DNA of 64,000 nucleotides from Arthrobacter sp. SLBN-112 (GTDB lineage Bacteria; Actinomycetota; Actinomycetes; Actinomycetales; Micrococcaceae), in contig NZ_VFMU01000001.1 of assembly GCF_006715225.1 (NCBI RefSeq), positions 868,001 through 932,000 on the forward strand, given 5' to 3'. This document shows positions 48,957-57,975 of this stretch, piece after piece. The translations under genes were made by a program, and so were the position numbers. How positions within the stretch are numbered: position 1 is the first letter of the stretch; every line of letters starts with the position of its first letter. The notes beneath the pieces were generated by a model, which worked only from the letters and a program-made list of their open reading frames with translations, did not search any database and was not told the origin of the DNA.

Positions 48957-50432
48957 ATGGCGGGGAACTTTTATGGCGGCGATGTGGCGCAGCTGCGGCA
49001 ACTGGCCAAAGACCTTTCCGCCGGCGCCAACCGCCTCAACGCCCTGGGGCAGCAGCTCAGCAGCAGCGTTGGTTCCGGGCTCTGGAAAGGGCGCGACGGC
49101 GACAGGTTCCGCAGCGAGTGGACGTCATCCCACGCAAAGCTGCTGAGGTCGGCAACGGCAGGGCTGGAGTCGGCCGCCAGAGCAGTCCTGGCCAACGCGG
49201 ACGAACAGGAGAAGGCGAGCACCACCGGATCGGGCGGCCCTGGCGGCAGCGGCTCTGGCGGCAGCGGCTCCGCTCAGGATCTGACAGACACACTGAACGG
49301 CATGACCCCTGCCGAACGGCGCGCCTACCTGCAAAGCGACGAATTCCGCCGGTGGGCCGAGGCCAACCCCGACGCCGCCAAGGCCGCCATGGATGCCGCC
49401 GCGGACTCGGGCCTGATCAGCAAGAACTCCAGGGGGTACCAGGACTTCCTCAACTCTTACTGGAACCGGCAGGCGATGCTGGAGATGGGTATTGATCCTA
49501 CTGACTGGGACACGTCAAAGGGTACGGAATACAACTGGGAGACCATTGCCAAGGTTTATGACTTCTACGGCCAGGCCTACCTTGCCAATCCGGACCTGCA
49601 GTGGGCAGGGATGGCCAACATGATCGGCCCGTCCTTCGCCGGCGGATTCCGGGACATGGCCATGCTGCGGGAGCTGGCCCAACAGATCACCGACAACCCC
49701 GCCTCCGACATTCCCCTTCCCATCCTGGACCAGCTGGAGCAGCTCGCAGGGATGACGGATGGTGAAATCCGGTTCTATGAAACCAGCATGCTGGACATGA
49801 ACAAGGAAATTTTCCTGGATCAGGCCCGCCAGCACCAGGCGTACCTGAACGGCGGCCTCGATGAAATCAACCGCCTTCGCGACTCCGGCGCCATTGACCA
49901 GGCCACGGCCAACGCCTGGGCGCAGATCGATTCGGGAGATCCCGGCCAGGTCCGGGAGGGCAACACAGCACTCCTGTACCGCGAGCAAAACGAAATCATC
50001 GCCGACGATTACGACACCATGCGCAGCCATCCCGGCGGCGAAGCGGTGACCTACATGGTGACGCTCGCCGGCGAACCCTCCATCCCGGGCGCCAGGAGCT
50101 ACCCCGAAGTATTCCCGTTCAGCTTCAGCGTGGAAAGCCCAGGTCCGGAGAACATCCCCTTCACCAACTGGGACAACCCCGCACAGTTCCGCACCGACTT
50201 CACCACCGGCTTCCCGGACGGCAATATTGCCGATGCGGACCAGCGCTGGAATCTCATCAGGCAGGACACCCTCCCCGCCTACCAACACCTCCTGGCCACG
50301 GACCCGGACCGCGCCGCGCAGATCATCGGCTCGGACTTCGACGGCCGCGTGGACCAGTACCGCCCCACCAACAACATTCAGGGCATCATGGACCGGTTCC
50401 TTGACGGGTTTGACGCGGAGGTCCACCAGTGA
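48957..50432 (+). CDS. WXG100-like N-terminal domain protein, large
   Basis: 491 residues. Residues 1-90 are a helical hairpin with the WXG turn WKG (43-45), typical of type VII secretion substrates. A Gly/Ser linker (about 94-106) leads to a long acidic domain (107-491) rich in Trp, Tyr, Asn and Asp. I do not recognise it; it has no HNH, ADP-ribosyltransferase or peptidase motif that I can see. It may be a toxin-like or cell-surface substrate. GGGGG lies just upstream of ATG. It overlaps the lipoprotein gene by 4 bases. No EccC/EssC secretion genes are in the window. Confidence 0.7.
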   Translation: MAGNFYGGDVAQLRQLAKDLSAGANRLNALGQQLSSSVGSGLWKGRDGDRFRSEWTSSHAKLLRSATAGLESAARAVLANADEQEKASTTGSGGPGGSGSGGSGSAQDLTDTLNGMTPAERRAYLQSDEFRRWAEANPDAAKAAMDAAADSGLISKNSRGYQDFLNSYWNRQAMLEMGIDPTDWDTSKGTEYNWETIAKVYDFYGQAYLANPDLQWAGMANMIGPSFAGGFRDMAMLRELAQQITDNPASDIPLPILDQLEQLAGMTDGEIRFYETSMLDMNKEIFLDQARQHQAYLNGGLDEINRLRDSGAIDQATANAWAQIDSGDPGQVREGNTALLYREQNEIIADDYDTMRSHPGGEAVTYMVTLAGEPSIPGARSYPEVFPFSFSVESPGPENIPFTNWDNPAQFRTDFTTGFPDGNIADADQRWNLIRQDTLPAYQHLLATDPDRAAQIIGSDFDGRVDQYRPTNNIQGIMDRFLDGFDAEVHQ

Positions 50433-51091
50433 GTGCGCCACGCCGGGCCGCCGCACCGGGCGGCGGTGCCGCCGTCGTCATTGCCCTCCTCCCAATCCTT
50501 GTCCTGACCGGATGCCAGGCCACCGCCCCGGCCCCCGCCGATCCGACTGCCGCCACATCACCTTCTGCAGGGAGCACCATGAAAACCTCCTCTTTCTCCA
50601 CCCTTGACGCCGCCGGCGTGGAAAACATCCGCGCCACCAGGACTGCCCGGCTGGATATGAGCTCCGGGCGCCTGGAGAAGGACGCCGTCCGCGTGACCAA
50701 GGACAGCTACGGCCCTGAAATCAACACCCGCGGCTCGGGCAAGATCAGCCTCAGCATCCTGGCACCCAACGGCGAAATCACCGCCGAAACAGACCGGATG
50801 CGTTTCAACACCGTGGACACCCGTACAGACTTCAGCGAGGTCACCTACTTCCTCACCGCCAGCTCTGCAGACGAGTACTTTGGGCTGATCCGGGATGGCG
50901 TCCGGCGGTACGGGATATCCGCGGAATCGGCTGAAGAATGGATCAGCAGCACCCAGGCGGACCCAGCCTCCAGGAGCGATTTCTCCATCACGCCCGGAAC
51001 AGACACCGGGCTCACGGTGAACTACGATCTTCGCTACGACGGCAGCAAGGACACGCAGGTGATCATCGTTCACATCCTGCCCGCGTCCTGA
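50429..51091 (+). CDS. Lipoprotein linked to the WXG protein
   Basis: 220 residues starting at GTG. Lipoprotein signal with basic start (APRRAAAPGGG), hydrophobic stretch and lipobox LTGC (Cys29). A Pro/Ala/Thr tether follows, then a compact mixed alpha/beta domain (about 55-220). No known family. The 4-base overlap (GTGA) implies strict co-expression with the WXG protein; it could be an immunity protein, anchor or chaperone (inference). Confidence 0.7.
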   Translation: MSAPRRAAAPGGGAAVVIALLPILVLTGCQATAPAPADPTAATSPSAGSTMKTSSFSTLDAAGVENIRATRTARLDMSSGRLEKDAVRVTKDSYGPEINTRGSGKISLSILAPNGEITAETDRMRFNTVDTRTDFSEVTYFLTASSADEYFGLIRDGVRRYGISAESAEEWISSTQADPASRSDFSITPGTDTGLTVNYDLRYDGSKDTQVIIVHILPAS

Positions 51092-51108
51092 CCCGCCGGA
51101 TCCGGCTC

Positions 51109-51564
51109 CTAGACCGGCGGGCCCGCGTTCGACTTCAGGTTCTTCATCACCAGCGTGGATGTCAGCCGCTCCACGCCGGGCAGGGACGTCAGCTCGGTGT
51201 CGTAGAAGCGCTGGTAGGCGGGCAGGTCCGCGGCGATCACCTTCAGCAGGTAGTCAGGTGAACCAAACAGCCGCTGCGCCTCCACAATGTTCGGGTTGTC
51301 CGCCACCCGGTTCTCGAAAATCTCCATGGTGGGCCGGTCCACCTGGCGGAGCGTGACGAACACAATCGCCTCGAACCCCAGGCCCACGGCGGCAGGGTCC
51401 ACGTCCGCCTTGTAGCCGCGGATCACCCCGGATTGCTCCAGGTCGCGCAACCGCCGGTGGCACGGCGCCACGGTCAGGCCCACCTTTGCAGCGAGCGCGG
51501 TGGCAGTCATCCGGCCGTCCTCCTGGAGGTGGCGCAAAATATTCCTGTCGATTTGATCAAGCAC
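51109..51564 (-). CDS. Lrp/AsnC-family regulator of lysE-like exporter
   Basis: 151 residues starting at GTG. Helix-turn-helix MLDQIDRNILRHLQEDGRMTATALAAKVGLTVAPCHRRLRDLE, then the RAM domain (about 65-140). TACGTT lies 6 bases before the GTG (leaderless). It is divergent from a LysE-type exporter gene with 107 bases between, the usual layout for an Lrp protein controlling amino-acid efflux. Confidence 0.92.
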   Translation of the reverse strand: MLDQIDRNILRHLQEDGRMTATALAAKVGLTVAPCHRRLRDLEQSGVIRGYKADVDPAAVGLGFEAIVFVTLRQVDRPTMEIFENRVADNPNIVEAQRLFGSPDYLLKVIAADLPAYQRFYDTELTSLPGVERLTSTLVMKNLKSNAGPPV

Positions 51565-51671
51565 GCAATAAACGTACTGCCTGCACCGCGGGGCTGGCGA
51601 AAACCGGACAGCACTTTTGGCGGGATTCTCCCTATGGTTGCTCCTGAGAGTCCGTCGACAGGAGAAACCCG

Positions 51672-52316
51672 ATGAATCCGCAGCTGTTCCTGGCCTTCCT
51701 GGTGGTGGCCGCTGCCCTGGCCTGCACGCCGGGAGTGGACTGGGCCTACACCATCGCGGCGGGCCTTCGGCAGCGCAGTTTCGTCCCGGCCGTTGCCGGG
51801 CTTTGCGGCGGTTATGTCCTGCACACTGTCCTGCTGGTGGCCGGGTTGGCCGCCGTGCTGGCAGGCATGCCCGGCGTCCTGGGCTGGATTACCCTGGCCG
51901 GTGCGGGTTATCTGCTGTGGCTCGGAGTGGGGACCCTCCGTTCCTGGCGCGGCGCCAGCTTCAGCGCGGACGCAGCCGGCGCCGCCGGAACCCAGCTGCG
52001 CACCTTCCTGCAGGGGATGGGCACCAGCGGGATCAACCCCAAGGGACTGCTCTTCTACGTGGCCCTCATACCGCAGTTCGTCAGCTCCGAGGCCGCCCTG
52101 CCCGTGCCGGTGCAGTCCGGGCTGCTGGGCATGACGTTCGTGGCACTGGCAGGACTGGTCTACACCGTGGTTGCCCTGCTCTCGCGCACACTGCTGCAGA
52201 GCAGGCCGGGTGCTGCTCGGGCAGTAACCCTTGCCAGCGGCATCATCATGGTGGCTTTGGGGGCCGTGCTGCTCGGCGAGCAACTGCTGCCGTTCGCAGC
52301 CAGCCACATCCAGTAG
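51672..52316 (+). CDS. LysE/RhtB-family amino-acid exporter
   Basis: 214 residues with six hydrophobic helices. The family signature is present as ACTPGVDWAYTIAAGLRQRSFVPAVAGLCGGY (18-49) and FLQGMGTSGINPKGLLFYVALIPQF (about 112-136). It exports amino acids or related compounds. AGGAG lies 6 bases before ATG. Likely target of the divergent Lrp regulator. Confidence 0.9.
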   Translation: MNPQLFLAFLVVAAALACTPGVDWAYTIAAGLRQRSFVPAVAGLCGGYVLHTVLLVAGLAAVLAGMPGVLGWITLAGAGYLLWLGVGTLRSWRGASFSADAAGAAGTQLRTFLQGMGTSGINPKGLLFYVALIPQFVSSEAALPVPVQSGLLGMTFVALAGLVYTVVALLSRTLLQSRPGAARAVTLASGIIMVALGAVLLGEQLLPFAASHIQ

Positions 52317-52328
52317 CCGGCCGGGTTC

Positions 52329-53306
52329 CTAGTCCCCGTTCAGTTCCTTCCAGTCCTGCTCCCAGATCCGCCGCATTTCTTCGTCCTTGCGGATGGGCGC
52401 GGGGGCCTCCAGCTCGCGCTGCGGTTCCGGGTCCTCGCGCCGTTTTCCCCAGTCGCGGGGGTTCAGCGACCGCCGGCCCGATTCCAGCACGAGCAAAGCC
52501 CGGTCCGTCAGGGCGTCGTTGCGGAGCGCAAGGTGTGTCTTGCGGCGCCGGAGGACTTCGGCGATCGCCTGGTGCGCAGCATCGAGGCGGCCTTCCCGCC
52601 GCAGGGCGCGGGCGCGGACCAGCAGCAGGGCGGCGGAGAGGTCGTCCGCGTTCAGCAGTCCCTCCGTCCAGTCGATGACGGTGCGGCTTCGGCCCAAGGT
52701 GAGGGCCAGGGAGCAGCGGGCCAGGGCCATGGGGAGCGACGGCGGCAGCCCGGTCAGTGCGTCGAGCGCGGCTTCGGTGCGGCCGGTCTCGCGCAGTGAA
52801 TGGGACAGGGCAAGGAACACGGATTCTTCGCTGAACAGGACGGGGATCTCCACCCGCTCGGCCAGTTCGATCCGGGTGACAATCCGGGTGAGGTAGGTCG
52901 ATGAGTAGCGGTTGGCTTCGTCGTCGTTCCGGGTGGTGAGCCCGCGTTGTAGGAGCTCGGACGCACGCAGGTAGCCGCCGTGCTTGTACACCAGGAGCCC
53001 GCCCATGAGGTAGCAGAGGCCGGCCCATCCAGGATAGGCACGGGCCAGGGTGATCAGGCGTTCCGGTTCGCGGCTGGTGAAGACGGCTTCGTGGACCACC
53101 TTGGCGGGCTTGGGCAGCAGCCGCTTGAGCCGCGGCACCTCGCCGTCGATGGACAGCAGGGCAGGGTTGCGGCCGCCCAGGACGCCGGTCAGCAGGCCGC
53201 CCACTCCCCCGGCCAGGTCGTGGACCGGGGTGCGCAGCTGCGCCTGCCCGAAAGGGGTGAGGTCGCGGCTGTCCCAATAGATCGGTGCGGTGTCCCCGGC
53301 GCTCAT
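52329..53306 (-). CDS. TPR-like helical protein, unknown
   Basis: 325 residues, almost entirely helical. Repeating 34-residue-type units with ALDALTGLPPSLPMALARCSLAL and LLLVRARALRREGRLDAAHQAI suggest tetratricopeptide-like scaffolding between about 100 and 270. The charged C-terminus (KDEEMRRIWEQDWKELNGD) has no recognised motif. TAGCAT lies 6 bases before the ATG (leaderless). Function unknown. Confidence 0.65.
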   Translation of the reverse strand: MSAGDTAPIYWDSRDLTPFGQAQLRTPVHDLAGGVGGLLTGVLGGRNPALLSIDGEVPRLKRLLPKPAKVVHEAVFTSREPERLITLARAYPGWAGLCYLMGGLLVYKHGGYLRASELLQRGLTTRNDDEANRYSSTYLTRIVTRIELAERVEIPVLFSEESVFLALSHSLRETGRTEAALDALTGLPPSLPMALARCSLALTLGRSRTVIDWTEGLLNADDLSAALLLVRARALRREGRLDAAHQAIAEVLRRRKTHLALRNDALTDRALLVLESGRRSLNPRDWGKRREDPEPQRELEAPAPIRKDEEMRRIWEQDWKELNGD

Positions 53307-53315
53307 CTTTCCATG

Positions 53316-53699
53316 CTAATTGTCCGGCTTCCTCGCCATGAACCATTCGGTAAAGGCGCTGGCGCGGCCGGATCCGTCGAATGTGACGACCCACAGGTTG
53401 TCGTACATGGGGCGTCCACCCGAGTAGGTGGTGACGCCTTGGACAAAGGCGGTGGACCCCTCGCAGCCCAGCAGTTCCCAGGTGAACGTCCAGTCCGCGG
53501 GCTCGTCACGTGCCGCGAGCCAGCCCTGGATGATCCCGTCCTGGCCCCGCCAGGGTTCGGGATCGCGGGGACGCGTCTCGTAGAGCGCGTCCGGGGTGAA
53601 GAGGGCGCGGATGTCCTCCGGGCCGTTGCTGGTCCAGGCAGCCTGGTATTTTTCCATCCAGGACCAGATGAAGTCGCGGGCTGAAGCGAGTTGGGTCAT
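53316..53699 (-). CDS. NTF2-like / SnoaL-type protein
   Basis: 127 residues with the cone-shaped NTF2 fold pattern: FIWSWMEKYQAAWTSNGPEDIRALFTPDALYETRP, then GIIQGWLAARDEP and a C-terminal AFTEWFMARKP. Such domains bind small ligands or act as isomerases or hydrolases. ATG 53699 preferred; a start 8 codons upstream is less conserved. Lies 10 bases upstream of the TPR-like gene on the same strand. Confidence 0.8.
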   Translation of the reverse strand: MTQLASARDFIWSWMEKYQAAWTSNGPEDIRALFTPDALYETRPRDPEPWRGQDGIIQGWLAARDEPADWTFTWELLGCEGSTAFVQGVTTYSGGRPMYDNLWVVTFDGSGRASAFTEWFMARKPDN

Positions 53700-53742
53700 T
53701 ATCCGGTTGTACCCGCGGAACATCCCGCGCGCAACAACCGGT

Positions 53743-54246
53743 TCAGCCGTTGGCGGCGGCGATCCACACGCCGATCACCCAGGTGCTGGCGGCAAGGCAG
53801 GCGAGCCCGAATTCCGCCAGCATCCCCAGCCCGGTGGCCTTCAGGGCAGCCCAGCTGGACCTCGCCGCCGTCGAAAAATCCCGTGTCCGGGTGTACTCGC
53901 TGAGGAGGAGCCCGGCCGCGAAGCCAACGAAAAGGCCCACCACCGGGATGATAAACATCCCCACCACGCCCGCCACAACGGCCACCACGATGCTGCGGCT
54001 GGGAATGGCGTGCTGCTTGAGCTTCCTGCCAGTGAGGACAGCGCCCGCGGTCATCCCCGCGGCGACAAAGATCATGGCCACCGCGAACACCACCCACCCT
54101 GCCGTCCCGGCGCCGCCCCAGATGGCCCAGGCCAGCAGGCTCAGGCCGATGAGGACGCTGCCGGGCAGGACGGGAATGATGGTACCGGCCACCCCCACCA
54201 GGATTGCCAGGCCGCACAGGATGGTCACTACGGTCTCGGAGCTCAT
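53743..54246 (-). CDS. DUF456 membrane protein
   Basis: 167 residues with five to six hydrophobic helices. The glycine-rich GVAGTIIPVLPGSVLIGLSLLAWAIWGG and IIPVVGLFVGFAAGLLLSEY segments are typical of DUF456. Role unknown. TAGACT lies 7 bases before ATG, another leaderless-type start. Confidence 0.88.
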   Translation of the reverse strand: MSSETVVTILCGLAILVGVAGTIIPVLPGSVLIGLSLLAWAIWGGAGTAGWVVFAVAMIFVAAGMTAGAVLTGRKLKQHAIPSRSIVVAVVAGVVGMFIIPVVGLFVGFAAGLLLSEYTRTRDFSTAARSSWAALKATGLGMLAEFGLACLAASTWVIGVWIAAANG

Positions 54247-54278
54247 GGACCCCAGTCTAGGGGCCGGTCCTTAATGCC

Positions 54279-54319
54279 CGACGGCGGCGCCTCCTTTGGG
54301 AAAGGAGGCACCGCCGTCG
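54279..54319. terminator. Terminator downstream of the malic enzyme gene
   Basis: Stem CGACGGCGG(C)GCCTCCTTT pairs with AAAGGAGGC(A)CCGCCGTCG around a GGG loop, one C-A mismatch. GGTTTTT follows on the plus side. It lies 21 bases past the malic enzyme stop and shares a 16-base arm with the terminator at 41533. Confidence 0.8.
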
Positions 54320-54339
54320 TGGTTTTTGCCGAAAAGACG

Positions 54340-55539
54340 CTACTCCGCTTCGACTGCCGCGGCCACGGCGGCGGTGACCGCCGGTGCCACCCGCGGGTCC
54401 AGCGGGCTGGGGACGATGTAGTCGGCCGAGAGGTCTTCGGCGGCGAGCCCGGCGATGGCGCGCGCTGCTGCGAGCTTCATGGCGGGCGTAATGCGGCGGG
54501 CACCGGCGTCGAGGGCGCCGCGGAAGATGCCGGGGAACGCCAGGACATTATTGATCTGGTTGGGGAAGTCGCTGCGGCCGGTGGCCACCACGGCGGCGTA
54601 CTTTACGGCCACCTCGGGAAGGACTTCGGGGTCCGGGTTGGACAGGGCGAACACGATGGCGTCCTGGTTCATCGAGGCCAGGTGTGCCTCGTCCAGCTTT
54701 GAGGAGGAGACGCCGATGAACACGTCGGCACCGGCCAGGGCCTCGGCAGGTCCGCCGGTGACGCCGCGGGGGTTGCTGCGGCCGGCAATGTCGGCCTTCT
54801 TGCTCGCCGGGTCCGCGGCAAGGTCCTTGCGGCTGCTGTTGATGACGCCGCGGGAGTCGAGCAGGACGACGTCGGTGATCCCGGCTGCGAGCAGGATTTC
54901 GGCGACGGCGATCCCCGCCGCACCGGCGCCGGACACCACCACCTTCAGGCCTTCGAGGCCCCGGCCGGTCACCTTGGCGGCGTTGGTCAGCGCGGCAAGG
55001 GCAACGACGGCCGTCCCGTGCTGGTCGTCGTGCATGACCGGGCAGTCAAGGGCTTCGATCAGCTTTTCCTCAAGCTCAAAGCAGCGCGGCGCCGAGATGT
55101 CCTCGAGGTTGACGGCGCCAAAGCTGGGGCGCAGGCGGACCAGGGTTTCCACGATCTCGTCCACGTCCGTGGTGTTGAGGACCAGGGGGATGGAGTCGAG
55201 ATCGCCGAAGGTCTTGAAGAGGGCGGACTTGCCTTCCATGACGGGCAGCGAGGCGCTGGCGCCGATGTTGCCCAGGCCCAGGACGGCAGTGCCGTCGCTG
55301 ACGACGACCACCAGGCGCTCGGCCCAGGTCAGGGTGCGGGCCAGTTCGGGCTTTGCGTGGATGGCCCGGCTGACCTCGGCCACTCCGGGGGTGTAGGCGA
55401 TGGACAGGTCCCGCTTGTTGGACAGCGGAACAGTGCTGGTCACGGAGAGCTTGCCGCCCTGGTGGGCGCTGAAGATTTCGTCTTCGGTCAGGGCCGTGGC
55501 TGCGGAACTGTCGGTGGCTGTGAATGCGTCAATGGACAC
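54340..55539 (-). CDS. NAD(P)-dependent malic enzyme (short form)
   Basis: 399 residues, like bacterial malic enzymes without the phosphotransacetylase domain. Catalytic Tyr in LSIAYTPGVAEVSRAI, Lys in NLEDISAPRCFELEEKL, metal ligands in PVMHDDQHGTAVVALAAL, and Rossmann motif VSGAGAAGIAVAEILL. It decarboxylates malate to pyruvate. GTG 55539 was chosen because GGAGA lies 6 bases before it; the frame upstream reads Arg/Pro-rich non-conserved sequence. It connects the fumarate produced by the asparagine operon to pyruvate (pathway inference). Confidence 0.93.
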   Translation of the reverse strand: MSIDAFTATDSSAATALTEDEIFSAHQGGKLSVTSTVPLSNKRDLSIAYTPGVAEVSRAIHAKPELARTLTWAERLVVVVSDGTAVLGLGNIGASASLPVMEGKSALFKTFGDLDSIPLVLNTTDVDEIVETLVRLRPSFGAVNLEDISAPRCFELEEKLIEALDCPVMHDDQHGTAVVALAALTNAAKVTGRGLEGLKVVVSGAGAAGIAVAEILLAAGITDVVLLDSRGVINSSRKDLAADPASKKADIAGRSNPRGVTGGPAEALAGADVFIGVSSSKLDEAHLASMNQDAIVFALSNPDPEVLPEVAVKYAAVVATGRSDFPNQINNVLAFPGIFRGALDAGARRITPAMKLAAARAIAGLAAEDLSADYIVPSPLDPRVAPAVTAAVAAAVEAE

Positions 55540-55796
55540 GTCGTTGTCTCCTGGTGCTCGCCGTGGGCGCACGGCGCATGGGGCTGGAGCCCGGCCGGGC
55601 CCAAGCGGGGAAAGTAGTGCGGCAGCAAACCCAGGGGTGGCGGGTCCGTGGGAACGCCGGGGATGTTTCCGCCCTGCCGCTCCGGTCCCCCATGGTAGGC
55701 AGCCCGGGAAGGGCGATTTTGTCCTCCTTGACAAGGTTCAGCGGAGACAAAACGTTTAACCAGCCGTTTTAGTGACCTACCTCACGGCATTATGGC

Positions 55797-55824
55797 GTAT
55801 TTAATACCTTTTTGGTCTAGACCA
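55797..55824. promoter_or_regulatory. Two adjacent palindromes upstream of the malic enzyme gene
   Basis: GTATT-T-AATAC (55797-55807) and TGGTCTAGACCA (55813-55824) are perfect inverted repeats 5 bases apart in the AT-rich spacer upstream of the malic enzyme gene. A minus-strand -10-like CATAAT lies at 55789-55794. They could be operator sites; the neighbouring TetR protein is one candidate. Confidence 0.35.
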
Positions 55825-55825
55825 G

Positions 55826-56440
55826 TTACGCAGACTTGGCCACTGTGAAGCCCGCCCCTGCCGCACGGGACAGCCTTCCGCACGCCTTTTTCAGGTCCTC
55901 CTCGGCTTCGAAGAGGGACAACCGTCGGTTGCGCACGGACTGGACCAGACCAGTGACCGTCAGGAGGAGGACCCTCGCCCCCACGGCGTCACCGCAGGCG
56001 CCGGCGACGAGCTTCTCACTGAGTGCATCAATCTCACGCAGGAGTTCCGTGGTGTCCTTTTCCGGGTGGTACACGCCCCTGCTGAGGCATTGCTCCACGG
56101 CGGGTTGCATGACGCGCATGTGGAAGATCTCCATCAGCAGCCCGGACAGTGCACGGCCGCGGAAGCGTGGGGACGAGCCCCTGGTTCCGGCCTGCAGCTC
56201 ATCCAGCTGCTGGCGGTACAGCGCCAGCATCAGGTGGGTGGGGGACGGAAAGTAACGGTAGAGGGTGCCCAGCGGGACGTCTGCTTTTTCTGCCACCCGG
56301 GAAAGTTCCACGGCATCCAGTCCCGTACGGGCGAACCCGGCGGCGGTGTCCAGGATCCGGGTGTAGCGGAGGCGCTGGCGCGGAGCGGAAGGCCGGGCGG
56401 CCATGGGCGGATGGTCTGAAAAAGTCTCGGGCATCAGCAT
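55826..56440 (-). CDS. TetR-family transcriptional regulator
   Basis: 204 residues. N-terminal HTH (about 15-62) with RYTRILDTAAGFARTGLDAVELSRVAEKADVPLGTLYRYFPSPTHLMLALY, then a helical ligand-binding domain. ATG 56440 is used; ATG 56434 two codons later is equally possible, and the frame upstream is not conserved. It lies 132 bases downstream of an MFS transporter gene on the same strand and probably regulates it or the malic enzyme gene. Confidence 0.88.
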   Translation of the reverse strand: MLMPETFSDHPPMAARPSAPRQRLRYTRILDTAAGFARTGLDAVELSRVAEKADVPLGTLYRYFPSPTHLMLALYRQQLDELQAGTRGSSPRFRGRALSGLLMEIFHMRVMQPAVEQCLSRGVYHPEKDTTELLREIDALSEKLVAGACGDAVGARVLLLTVTGLVQSVRNRRLSLFEAEEDLKKACGRLSRAAGAGFTVAKSA

Positions 56441-56572
56441 TCCGGGGTTGTGATTTAGGGACTGCGGCCAGGAGCGCCCCCACTTCCGTACCGCCCTGCA
56501 GCCGGGTTCAACTATACGGCACAGCAATGTGCCCTAATTAGTCAGCGGCCTTAGTTTTGGGCCACCGGCCGG

Positions 56573-57856
56573 TCAGTCGACGCCCTTGATTTTCACCACG
56601 AAGACCGCGCCCAGCAGCCCGATGGCCGCGGCCGTGAGGAACAATGTCCGGTAGCCGCCACCGTAGGTCACTGCCAGCAGCGCCAGTGCCGGAGCAACCA
56701 CCTGCGGGAGCGAGTTGGCCACATTGATGACCCCCATGTCCTTGCCCCGGCTCGCAGCGAACGGCAGGACCTGGGTCAGCAGCGCAAAGTCCACGGCCAG
56801 GTAGGCCCCAAAGCCGATGCCCAGGACGGCGGCGCCGGCGAGCGCGCCGGGCCAGACCGGAAAGAACGCCATGATGGCGCCGGCCATGGCGATGGTGGCG
56901 GAGGAGCCGATGACGAACGGTTTCCGCCTGCCCACCCGGTCACTCCACGGTCCGGCCAGCACCGCAGTGATCATCACCATCACCGCGTAGATACCCGTCA
57001 GGACCAGCACCCCCGTGGCGGGATCCTCATGCCCGATGACGTCCCGCAGGAAGAAGAGCAGGTAGACGATGGTGAGCTGGTTTCCCACATTGACCAGGAA
57101 GCGGGTGAGCCAGGCCCAGGCGAAGTCCTGGTGGCGCCGCGGGCTGATCCAGAAGCCCCGCAGGAAGCGGCCCATCCGGAACCTGCCGGCTGCCCCCGCC
57201 GGCAGCGGCGGATCATCCCGGTGGAACAGGTACGGCAGCACGGACAGCAGCAGGGCCCCCGCACACAGCCAGTAGCCCACCAGGAAGTTCCCTGACACCA
57301 CCGCGCCGAAGACGGCCCCCGCAAGGATCCCAAGGGTCTGGCCCATGGCCGCGAGGCCGCCCACTCCCCCGCGCTGGATGAGGGGCACCCGGTCCGGGAC
57401 GGCCGCGGTGATGGCTGCGTAGGCGGCGTTGGCACCCAACTGCACCAGACACCAGAAAAGGACCATCAGGGACACCGCCGCCGAGAAGGACATGGCCAGA
57501 AGCGCCGCCGTGGCGAGGACTGCCCCGGCCAGCACCCATGGGGCGCGCCGGCCGAACCGCGAGGTGGTCCGGTCCGAGAGGGCACCGAAGAGCGGGTTGG
57601 CCACCAGCGAAACCGCCGCGCCGCAGGCAGTGACCAGCGAGAGGATGGCTTCCTTGGACGGCGCATCGATACTGATGGCCTGCTGGCCGATGAACACGTT
57701 GATGGGCCCGAAAAAGGCCGCATTGATGCCCACATTCACCAGCACCAGCCCGGTCACCCAGCGGGCGGAGACCTTCTGCACCGGCTCGGCGAGCGCCGCC
57801 GGGACTTTCCCTGCCGGTGTGCCGTCCAGCGGCGCAGGCGTATTGAACGGACTCAT
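56573..57856 (-). CDS. MFS transporter
   Basis: 427 residues, twelve predicted helices. The cytoplasmic loop motif GALSDRTTSRFGRRAPWVL between helices 2 and 3 and its counterpart AGPWSDRVGRRKPFVI in the second half identify the major facilitator superfamily. Sequence style resembles sugar/glycoside-cation or uncharacterised MFS carriers; substrate unknown. GGGGAG lies 7 bases before ATG. The TetR gene follows. Confidence 0.88.
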   Translation of the reverse strand: MSPFNTPAPLDGTPAGKVPAALAEPVQKVSARWVTGLVLVNVGINAAFFGPINVFIGQQAISIDAPSKEAILSLVTACGAAVSLVANPLFGALSDRTTSRFGRRAPWVLAGAVLATAALLAMSFSAAVSLMVLFWCLVQLGANAAYAAITAAVPDRVPLIQRGGVGGLAAMGQTLGILAGAVFGAVVSGNFLVGYWLCAGALLLSVLPYLFHRDDPPLPAGAAGRFRMGRFLRGFWISPRRHQDFAWAWLTRFLVNVGNQLTIVYLLFFLRDVIGHEDPATGVLVLTGIYAVMVMITAVLAGPWSDRVGRRKPFVIGSSATIAMAGAIMAFFPVWPGALAGAAVLGIGFGAYLAVDFALLTQVLPFAASRGKDMGVINVANSLPQVVAPALALLAVTYGGGYRTLFLTAAAIGLLGAVFVVKIKGVD

Positions 57857-57924
57857 TGGCTTGGCTCCCCCTGATGCGGCCGGCTGACGGTGGAATCAGA
57901 CTATCGTGGGCGGTACCTGGCCGC

Positions 57925-57952
57925 TTTGCGGCGGGTGCAATATGTGCATAAT
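57925..57952 (+). promoter_or_regulatory. Promoter of the RraA-like gene
   Basis: TTTGCG (57925-57930), 16 bases, CATAAT (57947-57952). Transcription would start about 15 bases before the GTG, leaving room for the GAGGAG ribosome site. Confidence 0.4.
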
Positions 57953-57975
57953 CCACCACTACGCGAGGAGAACAG

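Noticed and set aside
55540..55734. Extended N-terminus of the malic enzyme frame
   Set aside because: Arg/Pro-rich, not conserved in the family; a good ribosome site supports GTG 55539.
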